Shown: positions 1-9,600, counted from the first letter of the stretch. The stretch: 50,946 nucleotides of DNA from Planktotalea sp. (GCF_018607995.1 NZ_JABBAL010000024.1:1-50946), one strand, 5' to 3'. The notes: generated by a model not told the origin, from the letters alone. Numbers and translations are program-made.

Positions 1-65
1 GCCGTGAATCATGACAGCGCCGCAAGCTCAATCAGTTAATGGGTCCTGACCCTAGTAAGTAAAAC

Positions 66-545
66 GATGGTGAGGGTCTTTGGCTGCATATCAAACCCAA
101 CGGGCGTAGACCGTGGGGCTTACGGGTAATCTAAAACAAGCGCCGCCGAGAAATGGGTCTTGGTACCTATCGGCGTATTAGCTTGGCAAAAGCCCGTAAC
201 GCGGCGACCACTTGGCCTCAAATGGCCAAAGATTACCGGCGTCCCCACAAAGCCATTGTCGAGCGTAGACGTTAGAAGGCGCGAGCGCATCGTAAACTGC
301 ACGTATCACGCAACGTCGCCAAAGAAGCGGTTGAGAGCAACAAAGCCCAATTGAAATGCGATGGGAAAGCTAGGCGTTGGTTTTGTCCCATTGAATTGCA
401 CATCTTGCCAATGCTTGGAGATATGCCCGTTGGGGACCTTGACCGAATCGCGATCCGCGATTGCCTGAAACCAATTTAGCATGAAAAGGGAGCCGAGCGG
501 ATGAATAGGGCATGGAGCGTGCTAAGAAAATACCGCTCTGAGAGA
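66..545 (+). pseudogene. Tyrosine integrase relic (P4-type), three in-frame stops
   Basis: Reading one frame from position 66 gives DGEGLWLHIKPNGRRPWGLR, then RRREMGLGTYRRISLAKARN, and further on LHILPMLGDMPVGDLDRIAI. These are the N-terminal (DUF4102-type) arm-binding region and the start of the core-binding region of P4-like tyrosine recombinases. The frame holds stops at 132-134 (TAA), 273-275 (TAG) and 477-479 (TAG), but no frameshift is needed to follow the homology for about 160 codons. The catalytic C-terminal part (R-H-R-Y) is not recognisable downstream. The gene is dead; it marks an old integrated element whose remains fill the first 5 kb. The start codon lies outside or before the recognisable part. 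Confidence 0.8.
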
Positions 546-1310
546 AAAACCCGTCATTGTGCAACTCGTTCACTTTGAGGAAGGTAGTCCAGCAATCGTT
601 GGCAATGTTCAATCACGGGGCGGGGTAATAAATTTTGACTCGCTCGCTAGTTCCGAACTTGCAGTCGTATCTATTAACGATCCGTACTCATTCGCGACAT
701 GCCCGGCCTAGAGCCGACCTTGGCCGTCCAGTCAAGCTGCTGCGGTGCGGCCCATCATTGCAGTCATTCGCGGCGACTGCGTAATTGGTTGATAGGCGAA
801 CTCACACAACCGGACTTTCCCGACATTGATGTATGGGCATATTGCTGACGCAGCATTCATTTGCATTTGCGTTAGAGTTATTTTGGTGACGTCTCAAATT
901 TCACAGGAGCGGCCCTTGAAAGTCATCAAGACCAAGTATTCCAAAACCTTCCTTTCGCAACATTCACCTCTCACTCACGCTCGGTGGAACTTTGCCCCCG
1001 CGCGATGATTTTCATAGGGTCTGCTTTTATGACGCAGTAGTGCAACTAAGTAAGAAGAGTGATCGATCCATCAAATTTGTGGGTGCTCAAAGGGCGTATG
1101 CAGCTTTTCCAGAGACTTGAACCACTTGGTCACGGTTTCTCGCGTGTGTTCAGCCAATTCAAACTACACTGGTTTGTGTGTCTTGCTTTGAACCACCAAT
1201 ACTCTTCTCCCGCACCCTGCCATCCTTGATCTTGAGACAGGCCACTGCGCGTCAGACTGATCCCGTAGCAAAGATACCGAACAAACGGTAATTAGGTTAA
1301 GCTAAGAAGT
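546..1310. other. Non-coding or decayed stretch, no gene recognised
   Basis: Only short random-looking open frames are present, with no ribosome-binding site and no recognisable protein. It lies between the integrase relic and the IS5-type transposase relic. It probably holds the eroded integrase C-terminus and the eroded transposase N-terminus, but I could not follow either homology here. Confidence 0.5.
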
Positions 1311-1916
1311 GGCAAAGGCATCAAGGCCAAAGGTGGAGGCGAGTGGAGCGCCCGCAAGCATCCTTCTCACACATGCAAGCATGTGCTACCGGGCAGAGGG
1401 CGGCCCCAAACGCCGAATCTGACGGAAAATACATATTTGAATTGACGACGAAACATTGGAGCTTCGGACGGTCGAGGTCACAAGCAGAAACTCGGAGAGG
1501 CTCCCATGCTGCCAGAACTTCTGAACCAAATCTCGCACGATCAGGACATCCGCAACGTCACAGCTGATGGGGCATATAACACGCGTAAATGCGTCGAGTC
1601 GATTGCTGCCAGAGGTGCCAATGCCGTGACCCCTCCGCGCAAGAATGCCAAGCCCTATAAGCTGACGAGCGCCGGAGCGATTGCCCGAAACGAAGCGGTC
1701 AGTCCGCAGCAATATCTGGGCCATACCTTGTGGCAACGTTGGAATGGATACCACCGCCGAAGCCGCGTCGAAACGAAGATGCACTGCAAGAAACTACTTG
1801 GCCAATCGTTGATGGTGAGGTGTTTTGATCGGCAGGTTGCAGAGATCCACGTCCGCATCGCTGTCCTCAACCGCTACACGGCTCTTGGCATACCTATTAC
1901 GAAGCCTGTAAACTAA
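1311..1916 (+). pseudogene. IS5-family transposase relic
   Basis: The frame at 1311 gives GKGIKAKGGGEWSARKH, matching the (D/S)xTGIKxxGEGEWxxRKH region around the first catalytic block of IS5-family transposases. About 40 bases of extra sequence follow, with the octamer GCAAGCAT repeated on either side. The protein then resumes as GGPKRRI, a stop, RKIHI, a second stop, IDDETLELRTVEVTSRN. A frameshift near 1500 leads into an open 136-codon tail (1506-1916) containing TADGAYNTRKC, PPRKNAKP and YHRRSRVETKMHCKKLLGQ, the catalytic Glu region. The N-terminal third is missing. Two stops, one insertion and one frameshift make it inactive. Confidence 0.85.
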
Positions 1917-1952
1917 ACCCGTATGTGGTAAGGCCAAGAGCGTCCTTCGCCT

Positions 1953-1970
1953 GATTTGTGCAACAAAGCC
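1953..1970 (+). repeat. Right terminal inverted repeat of the IS5-family element
   Basis: GATTTGTGCAACAAAGCC lies 36 bases after the transposase stop. It is the reverse complement of the GGCTTTGTTGCACAAAT-type ends found on many proteobacterial IS5-family elements. A matching left end was not found upstream of the transposase relic, in keeping with loss of the N-terminal half. Confidence 0.7.
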
Positions 1971-2022
1971 GACACGGATAACTAGTTTGGGCCGCCTGCC
2001 ACTGTGGCTCAAGTCTCTTAGA

Positions 2023-2667
2023 CTAATGCGCGCCTTTTTCTCGCATGTAATGGAGCATCGCAGGCCGATATGTGGCGAGTTCTCTGGCAACGGCTGGATG
2101 TTTTAACATGTCCGAGCGATAGATCTGTACTGCCGCAGGCCATTCCAACTTCGGCACAACTGTCCCTTCGAAAAGAGCGATCCACTCAAGCGTCACAATA
2201 GTACCGAGATCACCCATCCAAAGGCGGTCACGCGGTAATTCCAATTGCTGCAACATGATGCCCAATCCGTACAGCCGCAGATTAATCTGAGTATGTGCTA
2301 TGCTGATCGTTGCGGCTTCACGCATTTCAGGGTCAACATACGGGAACGTCAGACGCAAAGCAGGTTCCAATCGTGTATCGGAAAATCGAGAGCGTTCCCG
2401 AGATCGCGCACGCCCAACAAGCGTGTTAGGTAACATTGGAATTTCCGGATATTTTTCTTCCAGATATTCCGCAATCGCTTCGCTATCTGTCAGCGTCAAG
2501 TTTCCGTCAACGAGCGCCGGAATATTGCCCGATGGCACAAGCGCCAGATATGTGGACGACCCACCTCCACCCGGCGGTGGGGCTTCCCTGAAGGATAATT
2601 TTTTATGATGCAGTAAAATGCGCAACTTGGCACAGTAGAGCGAATGGTCAGAGGCGTAGATCAGCAT
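2023..2667 (-). CDS. Glutathione S-transferase family protein
   Basis: A 214-aa protein with the usual GST layout. The N-terminal thioredoxin-like domain (about residues 1-80) opens MLIYASDHSLYCAKLRILL and carries the glutathione-contacting SGNIPALVDG and the LTDSEAIAEYLEEKYP motif. An all-helical C-terminal domain follows. The position usually held by the catalytic Ser/Cys falls in SLYCAKLR. It is the only intact gene in the mobile-element graveyard and has no operon partner. Substrate cannot be told from sequence. The proline/glycine-rich PPPGGGGSS loop near residue 30 is unusual. The ATG at 2667 gives a full-length N-terminus. Confidence 0.8.
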   Translation of the reverse strand: MLIYASDHSLYCAKLRILLHHKKLSFREAPPPGGGGSSTYLALVPSGNIPALVDGNLTLTDSEAIAEYLEEKYPEIPMLPNTLVGRARSRERSRFSDTRLEPALRLTFPYVDPEMREAATISIAHTQINLRLYGLGIMLQQLELPRDRLWMGDLGTIVTLEWIALFEGTVVPKLEWPAAVQIYRSDMLKHPAVARELATYRPAMLHYMREKGAH

Positions 2668-2944
2668 ATAGCACTTCGGTTTATGAGTAGGATATTCAGA
2701 AAATGCTATGCTCTAGCGCTGAAACGCAAGTTGGAAGTTTCGGAAGTGCCCATTCAGCTATGTTAGAATTCAAAGCATGGACCTCACCAAAACGCCGCGT
2801 TCCATTTCTAATATCTACTTTGGGGGAGCTGTGGGCGGCATCTTGATGATCGACAAAGGCCTGGCTTGGACCATTTTTGTGGAAAAACAACGTATTGCAG
2901 GTGCCCAAAATTAGGAATGGGATATTGCGCGAGCGCCTTTCTTA

Positions 2945-4333
2945 TCAGGCTTGGCGCGTTTGCTGCGGTGCAGGAAAGACCTTTGCCAATTTGCAAAGGT
3001 TTTGGGCAGTTTTTAGCAAGAAGGAATTCGTCATTGGCGCCGCAGGGGATACGTAATCAGAGCCTACCCAACCCAAGAATACGTTTAAGCTGGGCAACGA
3101 GCATCTCCACCTTCTCTCTTTGCCGCATCGAGATTTTGTATTGCGTGGTCTTGGCAATGTCGCGGGCTACCTAGCGGGTGTCTTCGTTTTCTTCATGGGT
3201 GATCTTGCGGGTATCGGCTTTTGGGGCAGCACTTTAATTTGGAGGGACAAGCCTGACATGCGTGTTTTAGAGCTTGGTATTTCGCGACACCTCTGCCAGA
3301 TGAACCACGGTTTGGGTCTGAATAATTGCGTCAGAACTGCTTGAGAGGTTCACCTTCTGGGCAGATGTACTGGTTGTTCTCGGCATCCCATTCGCAGTCA
3401 GCCCGAGACCAAGTTCCATCCTTGCGACCCTACTGATCGATGACAGCGATGTGCGGGGCAATACCGTGTTCGACCAGCCAGCCAAGGTTCATGGCATAAC
3501 CGTAAGCTGTATCGGAGATGAGACGTTCTGGTTGAAGATCGAAGCGATCTTCGACCCTATCCAGCATGGTTCGTGGTGCCTCAACTTCCGCGCTTAGAAT
3601 ATAACGGCTCGGCTCGACATCGACGATAACGGTCTAACCCGTATCGATTTGATCGTTTGTCGAAAAGTTAAAGAACGCAAGGCCTTTGCGTGCTGCCGTC
3701 CACTGGCTTGCGGGATCGGGATGGGACGTAACTTGGGTTCAACCTCCGATGCGGCCAATAATGCAGCATCGTCCAAGACATCGAGATATTCTTTTACTGC
3801 ACGCGATGCATCGTTTGGATCGATGGCGCTGAAATTCCAATCTTCCTTTGGCGTGGAGTTCTGTTTGCTCGCATCGGTTTCAATCAAACTTGCGTCTGCC
3901 AAAAGGCGTTGGCCGCTCACCAGGCCATCTGCGATGCAGCGGCCAACGCTCTTCTCAAACAGATGCCTGAGTAGTTTGCTTTCCCGAAAGCGCCCGTGCC
4001 GGTTCTTAAAAAAGGTTGAATGGTTAAGGATTGGATCAGATAAATCGAGACGACATAACCAGCGATAGGCCAGGTTCAGATGCACCTCTTCACACAGGTG
4101 GCACTCTGAACGGATGCAAAAACAGTACCCTACCCACAGCATGCAGATCCAAAAATCTCAGGATCAATCAACGGACAGCCCGTGAGGCTATAAAACTCGG
4201 CAACACACTGGCGAATGTCACTCAGATCAACAAACCGATCAATCGAGCGCTAGAGGTGATATTTGGGAACATGATCTTCCAGCGAAAACTCATAAAACTG
4301 CGCGCCTTGCGCTTTCTGCTTTGGACCCATCAT
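2945..4333 (-). pseudogene. IS1182-family transposase relic
   Basis: The minus strand from the double ATG at 4333 reads MMGPKQKAQGAQFYEFSLED, followed by a stop, RSIDRFVDLSDIRQC and FYSLTGCPLIDPE. A frameshift then leads into a long open stretch (3594-4142) with GYCFCIRSECHLCEEVHLNL, NRHGRFRESKLLRHLFE and ADASLIETDASKQ. Further pieces in other frames are APHIAVIDQ, WDAENNQYICPEGEP, ALKHACQACPSKLKCCPKS, and finally FLLKTAQNLCKLAKVFPAPQ near 2990. This is the full DDE transposase order of the IS1182 group, broken by several stops and frameshifts. Terminal repeats were not identified. Confidence 0.88.
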
Positions 4334-4931
4334 CGCCAAATCCTCCAATCAATATGGCATTTAAACCAGTGAATGAGCTTCCGATCAAGGAAGAGTTTTT
4401 CAACAGAATTCGCGAACAGCGAAGATCACTACATTCCTAAGGCACAGGACCAAGCAGCTAAATGGCTCTGGACTTAGAACAACGAGCGACCCAACATGGG
4501 CATCGGCGGCAAAACACCCGCTATGAAGATAAAAGCAACCGCATAAATTTTACGGTTGGACCCCATAAAGGGGGAGACTACCAAACAAGTTTGAATAGCT
4601 GCATCATTTTATTACTGTTACCGACCCCTCTTGCCGCTTGGCTGCGAGCTCCAAGACATCACTGGATCGAAGCGAAATTACAACGAACTGCGCCACTTTA
4701 AACTGTCATTGTAAAACGGCCAATTTGTAATCTTGTACTTCGTAGGGGCCCAACGGCTCATGCCTCAAGCTATCACCCTGGATTCAACCGTGAAACCCAA
4801 CACTCGATTTGTGCAACATATGCGGTCTCACGCAAAATGAAGGCGACCGTGCTTGATGAAACACTCAAAGCCTTCGACCAAAGGCCCGGTAAAGCCTCAT
4901 TGTCTCTCGCAATCTGCAGGGGCATTCACAG
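4334..4931. other. Decayed spacer without a recognisable gene
   Basis: Between the IS1182-type relic and the PLP enzyme gene there is no credible coding sequence. Open frames here are short, lack ribosome-binding sites and match nothing I recognise. The one interpretable item is the isolated IS5-type terminal sequence at 4806-4818. Confidence 0.5.
4806..4818 (+). repeat. Solo fragment of an IS5-type terminal repeat
   Basis: GATTTGTGCAACA repeats the first 13 bases of the terminal repeat at 1953-1970 in the same orientation, then diverges (TATGCGG instead of AAGCCG). No transposase lies next to it. It may be what remains of a second IS5-family copy. Confidence 0.4.
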
Positions 4932-6092
4932 TTAACCACACGCGCGCACCAAGGCTTGTTCCAGATCGTAAATTAGATCATCTGCCTCTTCGATCCCGAT
5001 CGACAGACGCAGCAAACGCGGATGCACAGGGAAGCCTTCGCCGGACACGGTTTTACGGTGCTCCACCAGACTTTCCACTCCACCAAGCGATGTCGCAGGA
5101 TAAAACAACTCGCAAAATCGGGTCACATCAACCGCCGTTTGTTCCGTGCCTTTGATGATGATCGACATCATCCCCCCGAATTGCCCACCTGTCTGGCGCT
5201 TGGCAACCTCATGCCCCGGATCAGAGGCAAGGCCGGGATACAATACCGCCTCGATATGGGGATGCCCCTCAAAATGAGTCGCTATCGCCATTGCGTTTTT
5301 GCAAGACCGCTCCACCCTCAGAAACAAGGTGCGCATGCCACGGATCAAGAGCCACGCATCTTGCGAATGCAGCACCGTGCCCTGCAATTTGCGCACCATG
5401 GCGATGTCATCCCAGAATTGTCCGGTCTCTTTCACCGACAGAACCCCAGCCGTGATATCAGAATGGCCGTTAAGGTATTTGGTGGCCGAGTGGAAAGAGA
5501 TGTCAGCCCCCAACTCCAGCGCACGAGTCATAGAGGGCGGCGTTGCGGTGCAATCTGCGATCAGTTTGGCACCCGCCTCATGGGCAATCTCTGCGGCGGC
5601 GGCAATGTCGGTCACTTCCCAGTTGGGATTGTTGGGCGTTTCCACCCAAACAAGTTGCGTTTCCCCTGCCCGTGCAGCACTCACCAACTCTCCTAGATTG
5701 CCCGCAGTATAATAACTAACGGTGATACGTTTGTTCTTCTCGTAGTTCTGAACTTGCTGCAAAACACCATGATACATGACCTTGGGCACGACCACATGCG
5801 CGCCTGTGGGCAGGTGTTCAATCACGGCAGTGCAAGCCGACATGCCTGACGAGAACAAGAGCGAATCTGCACCATTCTCGAGTTCTGCAATGATCGCCTC
5901 TGCATGTGCCGTCGTTTGGCTGCCATCGCGGCGATACCAATAGGGCTTGCGCACTTCGTAATTCTCATCACGCGCATAGGTGGCAGCGGGCTGGATCGCT
6001 GGCACGACCGCGCCTGTTTCCGCCTCCACAAAATGCAAGGCCTGCGCCACGCGCGTGACGATGGATTGCTTACGGTTGCTCTGATCGCTCAT
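4932..6092 (-). CDS. PLP-dependent Cys/Met metabolism enzyme (cystathionine gamma-synthase-like)
   Basis: A 386-aa fold-type I PLP enzyme of the Cys/Met metabolism family, close to the usual family length (380-400 aa). Visible motifs are LLFSSGMSACTAVIEHL (phosphate-binding region), WVETPNNPNWEV, the cofactor Asp in KLIADCTA (about D180), and HSATKYLNGHSD with the Schiff-base lysine at about K205. The C-terminus holds LGGVESLVEH, where the family binds the substrate carboxylate. Gamma-synthase, gamma-lyase and sulfhydrylase members cannot be separated by eye. The neighbouring aldo/keto reductase runs in the same direction 42 bases upstream, so the two may be co-transcribed. ATG at 6092. Confidence 0.8.
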   Translation of the reverse strand: MSDQSNRKQSIVTRVAQALHFVEAETGAVVPAIQPAATYARDENYEVRKPYWYRRDGSQTTAHAEAIIAELENGADSLLFSSGMSACTAVIEHLPTGAHVVVPKVMYHGVLQQVQNYEKNKRITVSYYTAGNLGELVSAARAGETQLVWVETPNNPNWEVTDIAAAAEIAHEAGAKLIADCTATPPSMTRALELGADISFHSATKYLNGHSDITAGVLSVKETGQFWDDIAMVRKLQGTVLHSQDAWLLIRGMRTLFLRVERSCKNAMAIATHFEGHPHIEAVLYPGLASDPGHEVAKRQTGGQFGGMMSIIIKGTEQTAVDVTRFCELFYPATSLGGVESLVEHRKTVSGEGFPVHPRLLRLSIGIEEADDLIYDLEQALVRACG

Positions 6093-6134
6093 GGCTCATG
6101 TTCCTCAATATTCAAAGTGATGCGCCATTGCGCT

Positions 6135-7124
6135 TTAGCAATACCGCTCTGGCCCAACCCACTGCGCTGCGGAATAACGATCCCCATGCGCCCAGCCCAC
6201 AGGCAAGACCACTTCGATCCGCGCGATATCCTCTTGGGAGAGGTCCATTTCACCGCCTGCTGCCAGTTCTTTCAAATGCGCGATGCTGCGCGTACCGGGG
6301 ATGGCAATCACCTCTGGCCCTTGATGCAAGACCCAAGCCAGCGCGAGCGTCGCAGCCGACATCCCCATGTCCGCCGCAAGCGCACAGAAATTGGCATTGT
6401 AGCTATGGTTCGCACTCAGATGAGGCTCCATAAAGCGCGGATTTCCTTTGAGGAACGGCATGTCTTGAACCGCCGCCAGACTATGTGGCCGATCGGTAAG
6501 CAAGCTGCGCCCCACCGGCGAAAAGGCCACCAAAGACGCACCAATGTCAGCGCAGGTCTGGATCAAACCCAGCTCGGGCGAGCGTGTTGACAGCGAATAT
6601 TCCGATTGAACCGCCGCAATCGCGTGCACCGCATGAGCGCGACGCAAAGACGAGGGCGCGATTTCGGAGTAACCGATGGCTTTGATCTTACCCGCTTTGA
6701 CAAAACCGGCCATGGTTTCTGTCACCTCTTCGATCTCGTGGCGAAGGTCACGACGATGCAAATAATAAAGATCAATCGCCTCAACACCGAGACGTTTCAG
6801 GCTGTCATCCAGCTCTTGTGTAAGGTGCTCGGGCGCGTTGTTAAAACGATGCTCAGGATCACGTGTTATGCCAACTTTGGTAGCGATTGTGAACGGAGTT
6901 TCACCACCACGCGCGCGCAGCCAATCGCCGATCACTGTTTCAGAGCGCCCCATGCCATAGGCGTTAGACGTATCCAAATGCGTGATCCCCAACTCCAGAC
7001 AGGTATCCAGAACACGTGCAGACTCCGCATCATCCGCAGGCCCGTAAAAATCCGTGAACGACATCGCTCCATAGCCGATTGCACTGACCGTTGGCCCGTT
7101 TTGTCCCAGTTTACGTTGCTTCAT
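6135..7124 (-). CDS. Aldo/keto reductase
   Basis: A 329-aa NAD(P)H-dependent TIM-barrel oxidoreductase. The start at 7124 (MKQRKLGQNG) is preferred over the upstream ATG at 7145 because GAAAGGA sits 8 bases before it and the protein then opens at the family's usual first strand. The catalytic tetrad is complete: D51 and Y56 in HLDTSNAYGMGRSE, K83 in IATKVGI, H123 in LYYLHRRD. The cofactor-binding segment near the C-terminus (VIAIPGTRSIAHLKE) is also present. It resembles the AKR13-like group. Substrate unknown. It may share a transcript with the PLP enzyme downstream. Confidence 0.88.
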   Translation of the reverse strand: MKQRKLGQNGPTVSAIGYGAMSFTDFYGPADDAESARVLDTCLELGITHLDTSNAYGMGRSETVIGDWLRARGGETPFTIATKVGITRDPEHRFNNAPEHLTQELDDSLKRLGVEAIDLYYLHRRDLRHEIEEVTETMAGFVKAGKIKAIGYSEIAPSSLRRAHAVHAIAAVQSEYSLSTRSPELGLIQTCADIGASLVAFSPVGRSLLTDRPHSLAAVQDMPFLKGNPRFMEPHLSANHSYNANFCALAADMGMSAATLALAWVLHQGPEVIAIPGTRSIAHLKELAAGGEMDLSQEDIARIEVVLPVGWAHGDRYSAAQWVGPERYC

Positions 7125-7395
7125 CGCCCTATTCCTTTCGCGCATTTACGCAAAAGTATTTGGTTTGCCTCCCGCTTTGCAAGCGCTGTTAAAGCGGCAC
7201 CTGATCATATCACCTGTGGTGCCGGCAACACCCAGATCGTTCTGGTCCGCCAAGGGGCATAATTCAATCACAAAACCCAAGCCAAATCGAATTTTCTATG
7301 CAATATTATGGCTTAAGCTGAGTCAGCGCTACGCAAAGGTTTGCTGCGCGTCTCAGTCTAGAAGATTTGCTCACACGCTGAAAAGGAGCCAAAGC

Positions 7396-7854
7396 ATGGC
7401 CATCAAAATGAAAACCGTCGTCACCTACCGCGCGACCGCGCAGTGCCCAACACACTCGCGCACAGAAATCCCTGTACGTGATTTGCACGTTGTGATCGAC
7501 GAACCGCTTGAGCGCGATGGCACTAACCTCGGCCCCACGCCAACCGAAGCCGCGATGACCGCTTTGATCGCTTGCACAAATGTGATTGGCCACAAGAACG
7601 CACATCGTTTGGGCGTCGAGCTGGGCGAGGTCACGATTGATGCAGATTGCAAGTTTGATCGGCGTGGCGTGCTGATGCAGGAAGAAATCGACGTACCGTT
7701 TCCTGCAATCACTTTGACGGTGAATTGCAAAACCGAGGCGTCCCAAGCGGACTTGGATCATGTCGGTGTTGAAACCGCCAAATACTGCGCAATTGCCAAG
7801 CTATTTTCAGCCGCAGGGACGGATCTGACGGTGAATTGGGTCAAGATCGACTAG
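7396..7854 (+). CDS. OsmC family protein
   Basis: A 152-aa OsmC/Ohr-fold protein. The start at 7396 follows AAAAGGAG at good spacing; an upstream open extension to 7165 has no support. The two conserved cysteines of peroxide-reducing members are visible as ALIACTNV (C60) and AKYCAIAKL (C131), preceded by GPTPTEAAM, which matches the NPEELLLAA-type helix start. This supports a thiol peroxidase role on organic hydroperoxides, though many OsmC relatives have unproven substrates. It is divergent from the aldo/keto reductase (270-base gap) and convergent with the ThDP enzyme (23-base gap). Confidence 0.85.
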   Translation: MAIKMKTVVTYRATAQCPTHSRTEIPVRDLHVVIDEPLERDGTNLGPTPTEAAMTALIACTNVIGHKNAHRLGVELGEVTIDADCKFDRRGVLMQEEIDVPFPAITLTVNCKTEASQADLDHVGVETAKYCAIAKLFSAAGTDLTVNWVKID

Positions 7855-7877
7855 GCTTTTTTGAGCCCCGCGACGCT

Positions 7878-9497
7878 TTATATCCGCATGCGGGGCACAT
7901 CATTTGGATCAAGTTTCAGCTCCATCAAGAACGGGCCCTTGCGGGCTGTCATCGCTTCAATCGCGCTCTCCAACTCATACTTGGAGGACACCTCGACACC
8001 CTCCCCACCCAAGGAACGCGCTACCTCTGCAAAAGAGGGCCAGTTAAATTCTGTCAGGCTTGGGTCCATTTTGCGATCGATAAACTGAATATGTTCCGCC
8101 CCATACGCGGAATCGTTCGCGATGATCACAATCAGATCGAGCCCAAGACGCACAGCCGTGTTAAACTCATTGATGCCCCCCATCATAAAGCCACCATCGC
8201 CGCTAAACATCACCACAGGGCGTTCGGGTGCGCCAAGCCCTGCGCCAATCGCTTCTTGCAAGCCCAAGCCAATCGCACCGAAATTCACAGTCGCGACAAA
8301 GCTTTGCGGGTTCGGCGCAGAAATGCGGCACCAGACCTCAGTCATGAAACGCCCGCCATCAGAGACCAGGACACGATCCTTCGGCAAAGCCTCTTCCAAG
8401 CGACCCAAAGCATGAACGTAATTCACAAAGCCTTCGGTGTTCTTTTGTGACCCAACCGGATGCGCAGTCAATGCGGGCACATCCAGTTCGCGGGTAAACC
8501 CACTTGCCGCGATCTCCGCCTCGTTCAGCCACCACAGGATCGTTTCTGCCGTCAGCCCCGCATCCGCCACCAAAGCCGCGTCAGGATGCAGGCCACCGCC
8601 AATCGCTTCAGGCTCCACATCGATCTGCACGATGCGCTTGTCTTTCATCAACTTACCACGGTCCGTGGTGAAATCATGCAAGGCGGTTCCGAAACAAATG
8701 ATGCAATCCGATTGCGCGATAAGATCATAAGCGGCTGGCGTGGACAGCGTGCCGAAGATGTCGATGTTATAGGGATGGTCGTTGAACAACCCCTTGGCTT
8801 TCAGGGTTGTCGCCAGTGGTGCTTCCAAACGATCCGCCAGCGCAATCAGTTGATCCCGCGCATGATTCGCACCCGCCCCCGCAAGGATCAAAGGCCGCCG
8901 TGCAGAGGCGATCATCCCAATCGCATTGTCCAACGTATCCCCCTCAGCCACGCCACCGGGTGCTGTGAACACATCAAGCACTTGCATGTCATGCGTCACC
9001 TCTTGCCACATAAAATCCGCAGGCATGTTCAGCACGATCGGGCGACGTTCCACCTGAGCGCGATAAAAGGCGCGCGCAACGTCCTTCCCCGTGGTCGCGG
9101 GCGAGCGGAGTTGTTCGAACCCTGCCCCACTAGCTTTGACGACCTCGCGTTGATCAATGCTTTGCAGATGACGCGGATTATCAACGGGCGTGTCCCCCAC
9201 AAGAATAACCATCGCCACATGTCCCCGCGCCGCTTCGGTCAACGCGGTCATCGCATTGGTCAGTGCTGGCCCATGAGTGATCGTCGCCACGCCCACTTTG
9301 CCCGACACATGCGCATAAGCCAGCGCCATCAAGACCGCACTGCCCTCATGCGCGGCTGGGATAAAGCGACCATTCCGTTCACGCACGAAAGCGTCCACCA
9401 TAAAGAGGTTCGCATCCCCCATGAGGCCGAACATAGTATCGACACCATGCTCGTGGGTCGCGCGTGCAATGGATTGGTAGACGTGGGTGGCGGTCAT
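7878..9497 (-). CDS. Thiamine diphosphate-dependent enzyme (acetolactate synthase-like)
   Basis: A 539-aa protein with the three-domain layout of the acetolactate synthase / benzoylformate decarboxylase superfamily. The N-terminal domain carries the cofactor-activating glutamate at E51 (AAHEGSAV). The middle domain includes RPLILAGAGANHA. The C-terminal domain has the diphosphate/Mg motif from GDGGFMMGGINEF to ANDSAYG. No regulatory small subunit (ilvN) lies beside it, and the length is shorter than typical IlvB (about 580), so a decarboxylase or carboligase outside branched-chain biosynthesis is likely. A perfect inverted repeat about 80 bases upstream (9576-9600) may be its operator. Confidence 0.82.
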   Translation of the reverse strand: MTATHVYQSIARATHEHGVDTMFGLMGDANLFMVDAFVRERNGRFIPAAHEGSAVLMALAYAHVSGKVGVATITHGPALTNAMTALTEAARGHVAMVILVGDTPVDNPRHLQSIDQREVVKASGAGFEQLRSPATTGKDVARAFYRAQVERRPIVLNMPADFMWQEVTHDMQVLDVFTAPGGVAEGDTLDNAIGMIASARRPLILAGAGANHARDQLIALADRLEAPLATTLKAKGLFNDHPYNIDIFGTLSTPAAYDLIAQSDCIICFGTALHDFTTDRGKLMKDKRIVQIDVEPEAIGGGLHPDAALVADAGLTAETILWWLNEAEIAASGFTRELDVPALTAHPVGSQKNTEGFVNYVHALGRLEEALPKDRVLVSDGGRFMTEVWCRISAPNPQSFVATVNFGAIGLGLQEAIGAGLGAPERPVVMFSGDGGFMMGGINEFNTAVRLGLDLIVIIANDSAYGAEHIQFIDRKMDPSLTEFNWPSFAEVARSLGGEGVEVSSKYELESAIEAMTARKGPFLMELKLDPNDVPRMRI

Positions 9498-9575
9498 TTT
9501 GGGGCTTTCCTGCTGGGGTTGGTGACTTTAGTAGCGGATGCGACATGCGAGAATGACGCAAAAAACCTAAAAATA

Positions 9576-9600
9576 CGTATAAATATGCGGCATTTATACG
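9576..9600. promoter_or_regulatory. Perfect 9-bp inverted repeat, possible operator
   Basis: CGTATAAAT, a 7-base spacer, then ATTTATACG. Both arms match perfectly. The site lies 79-103 bases upstream of the ThDP enzyme ATG and about 200 bases upstream of the GNAT gene. Symmetry and length suit a dimeric repressor or activator site; there is no following T-run, so a terminator is unlikely. No regulator gene lies next to it. Confidence 0.5.

Noticed and set aside
2777..2914. A 45-codon frame (MDLTKTPRSISNIYFGGAVG...) between the GST and the IS1182 relic
   Set aside because: It has no ribosome-binding site and no recognisable family, and lies in decayed DNA. It may be chance.
5022..5696. Long antisense open frames opposite the PLP enzyme, ThDP enzyme, MFS and ribosomal genes
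   Set aside because: They mirror strong genes on the other strand and have shadow-frame composition without domains of their own.
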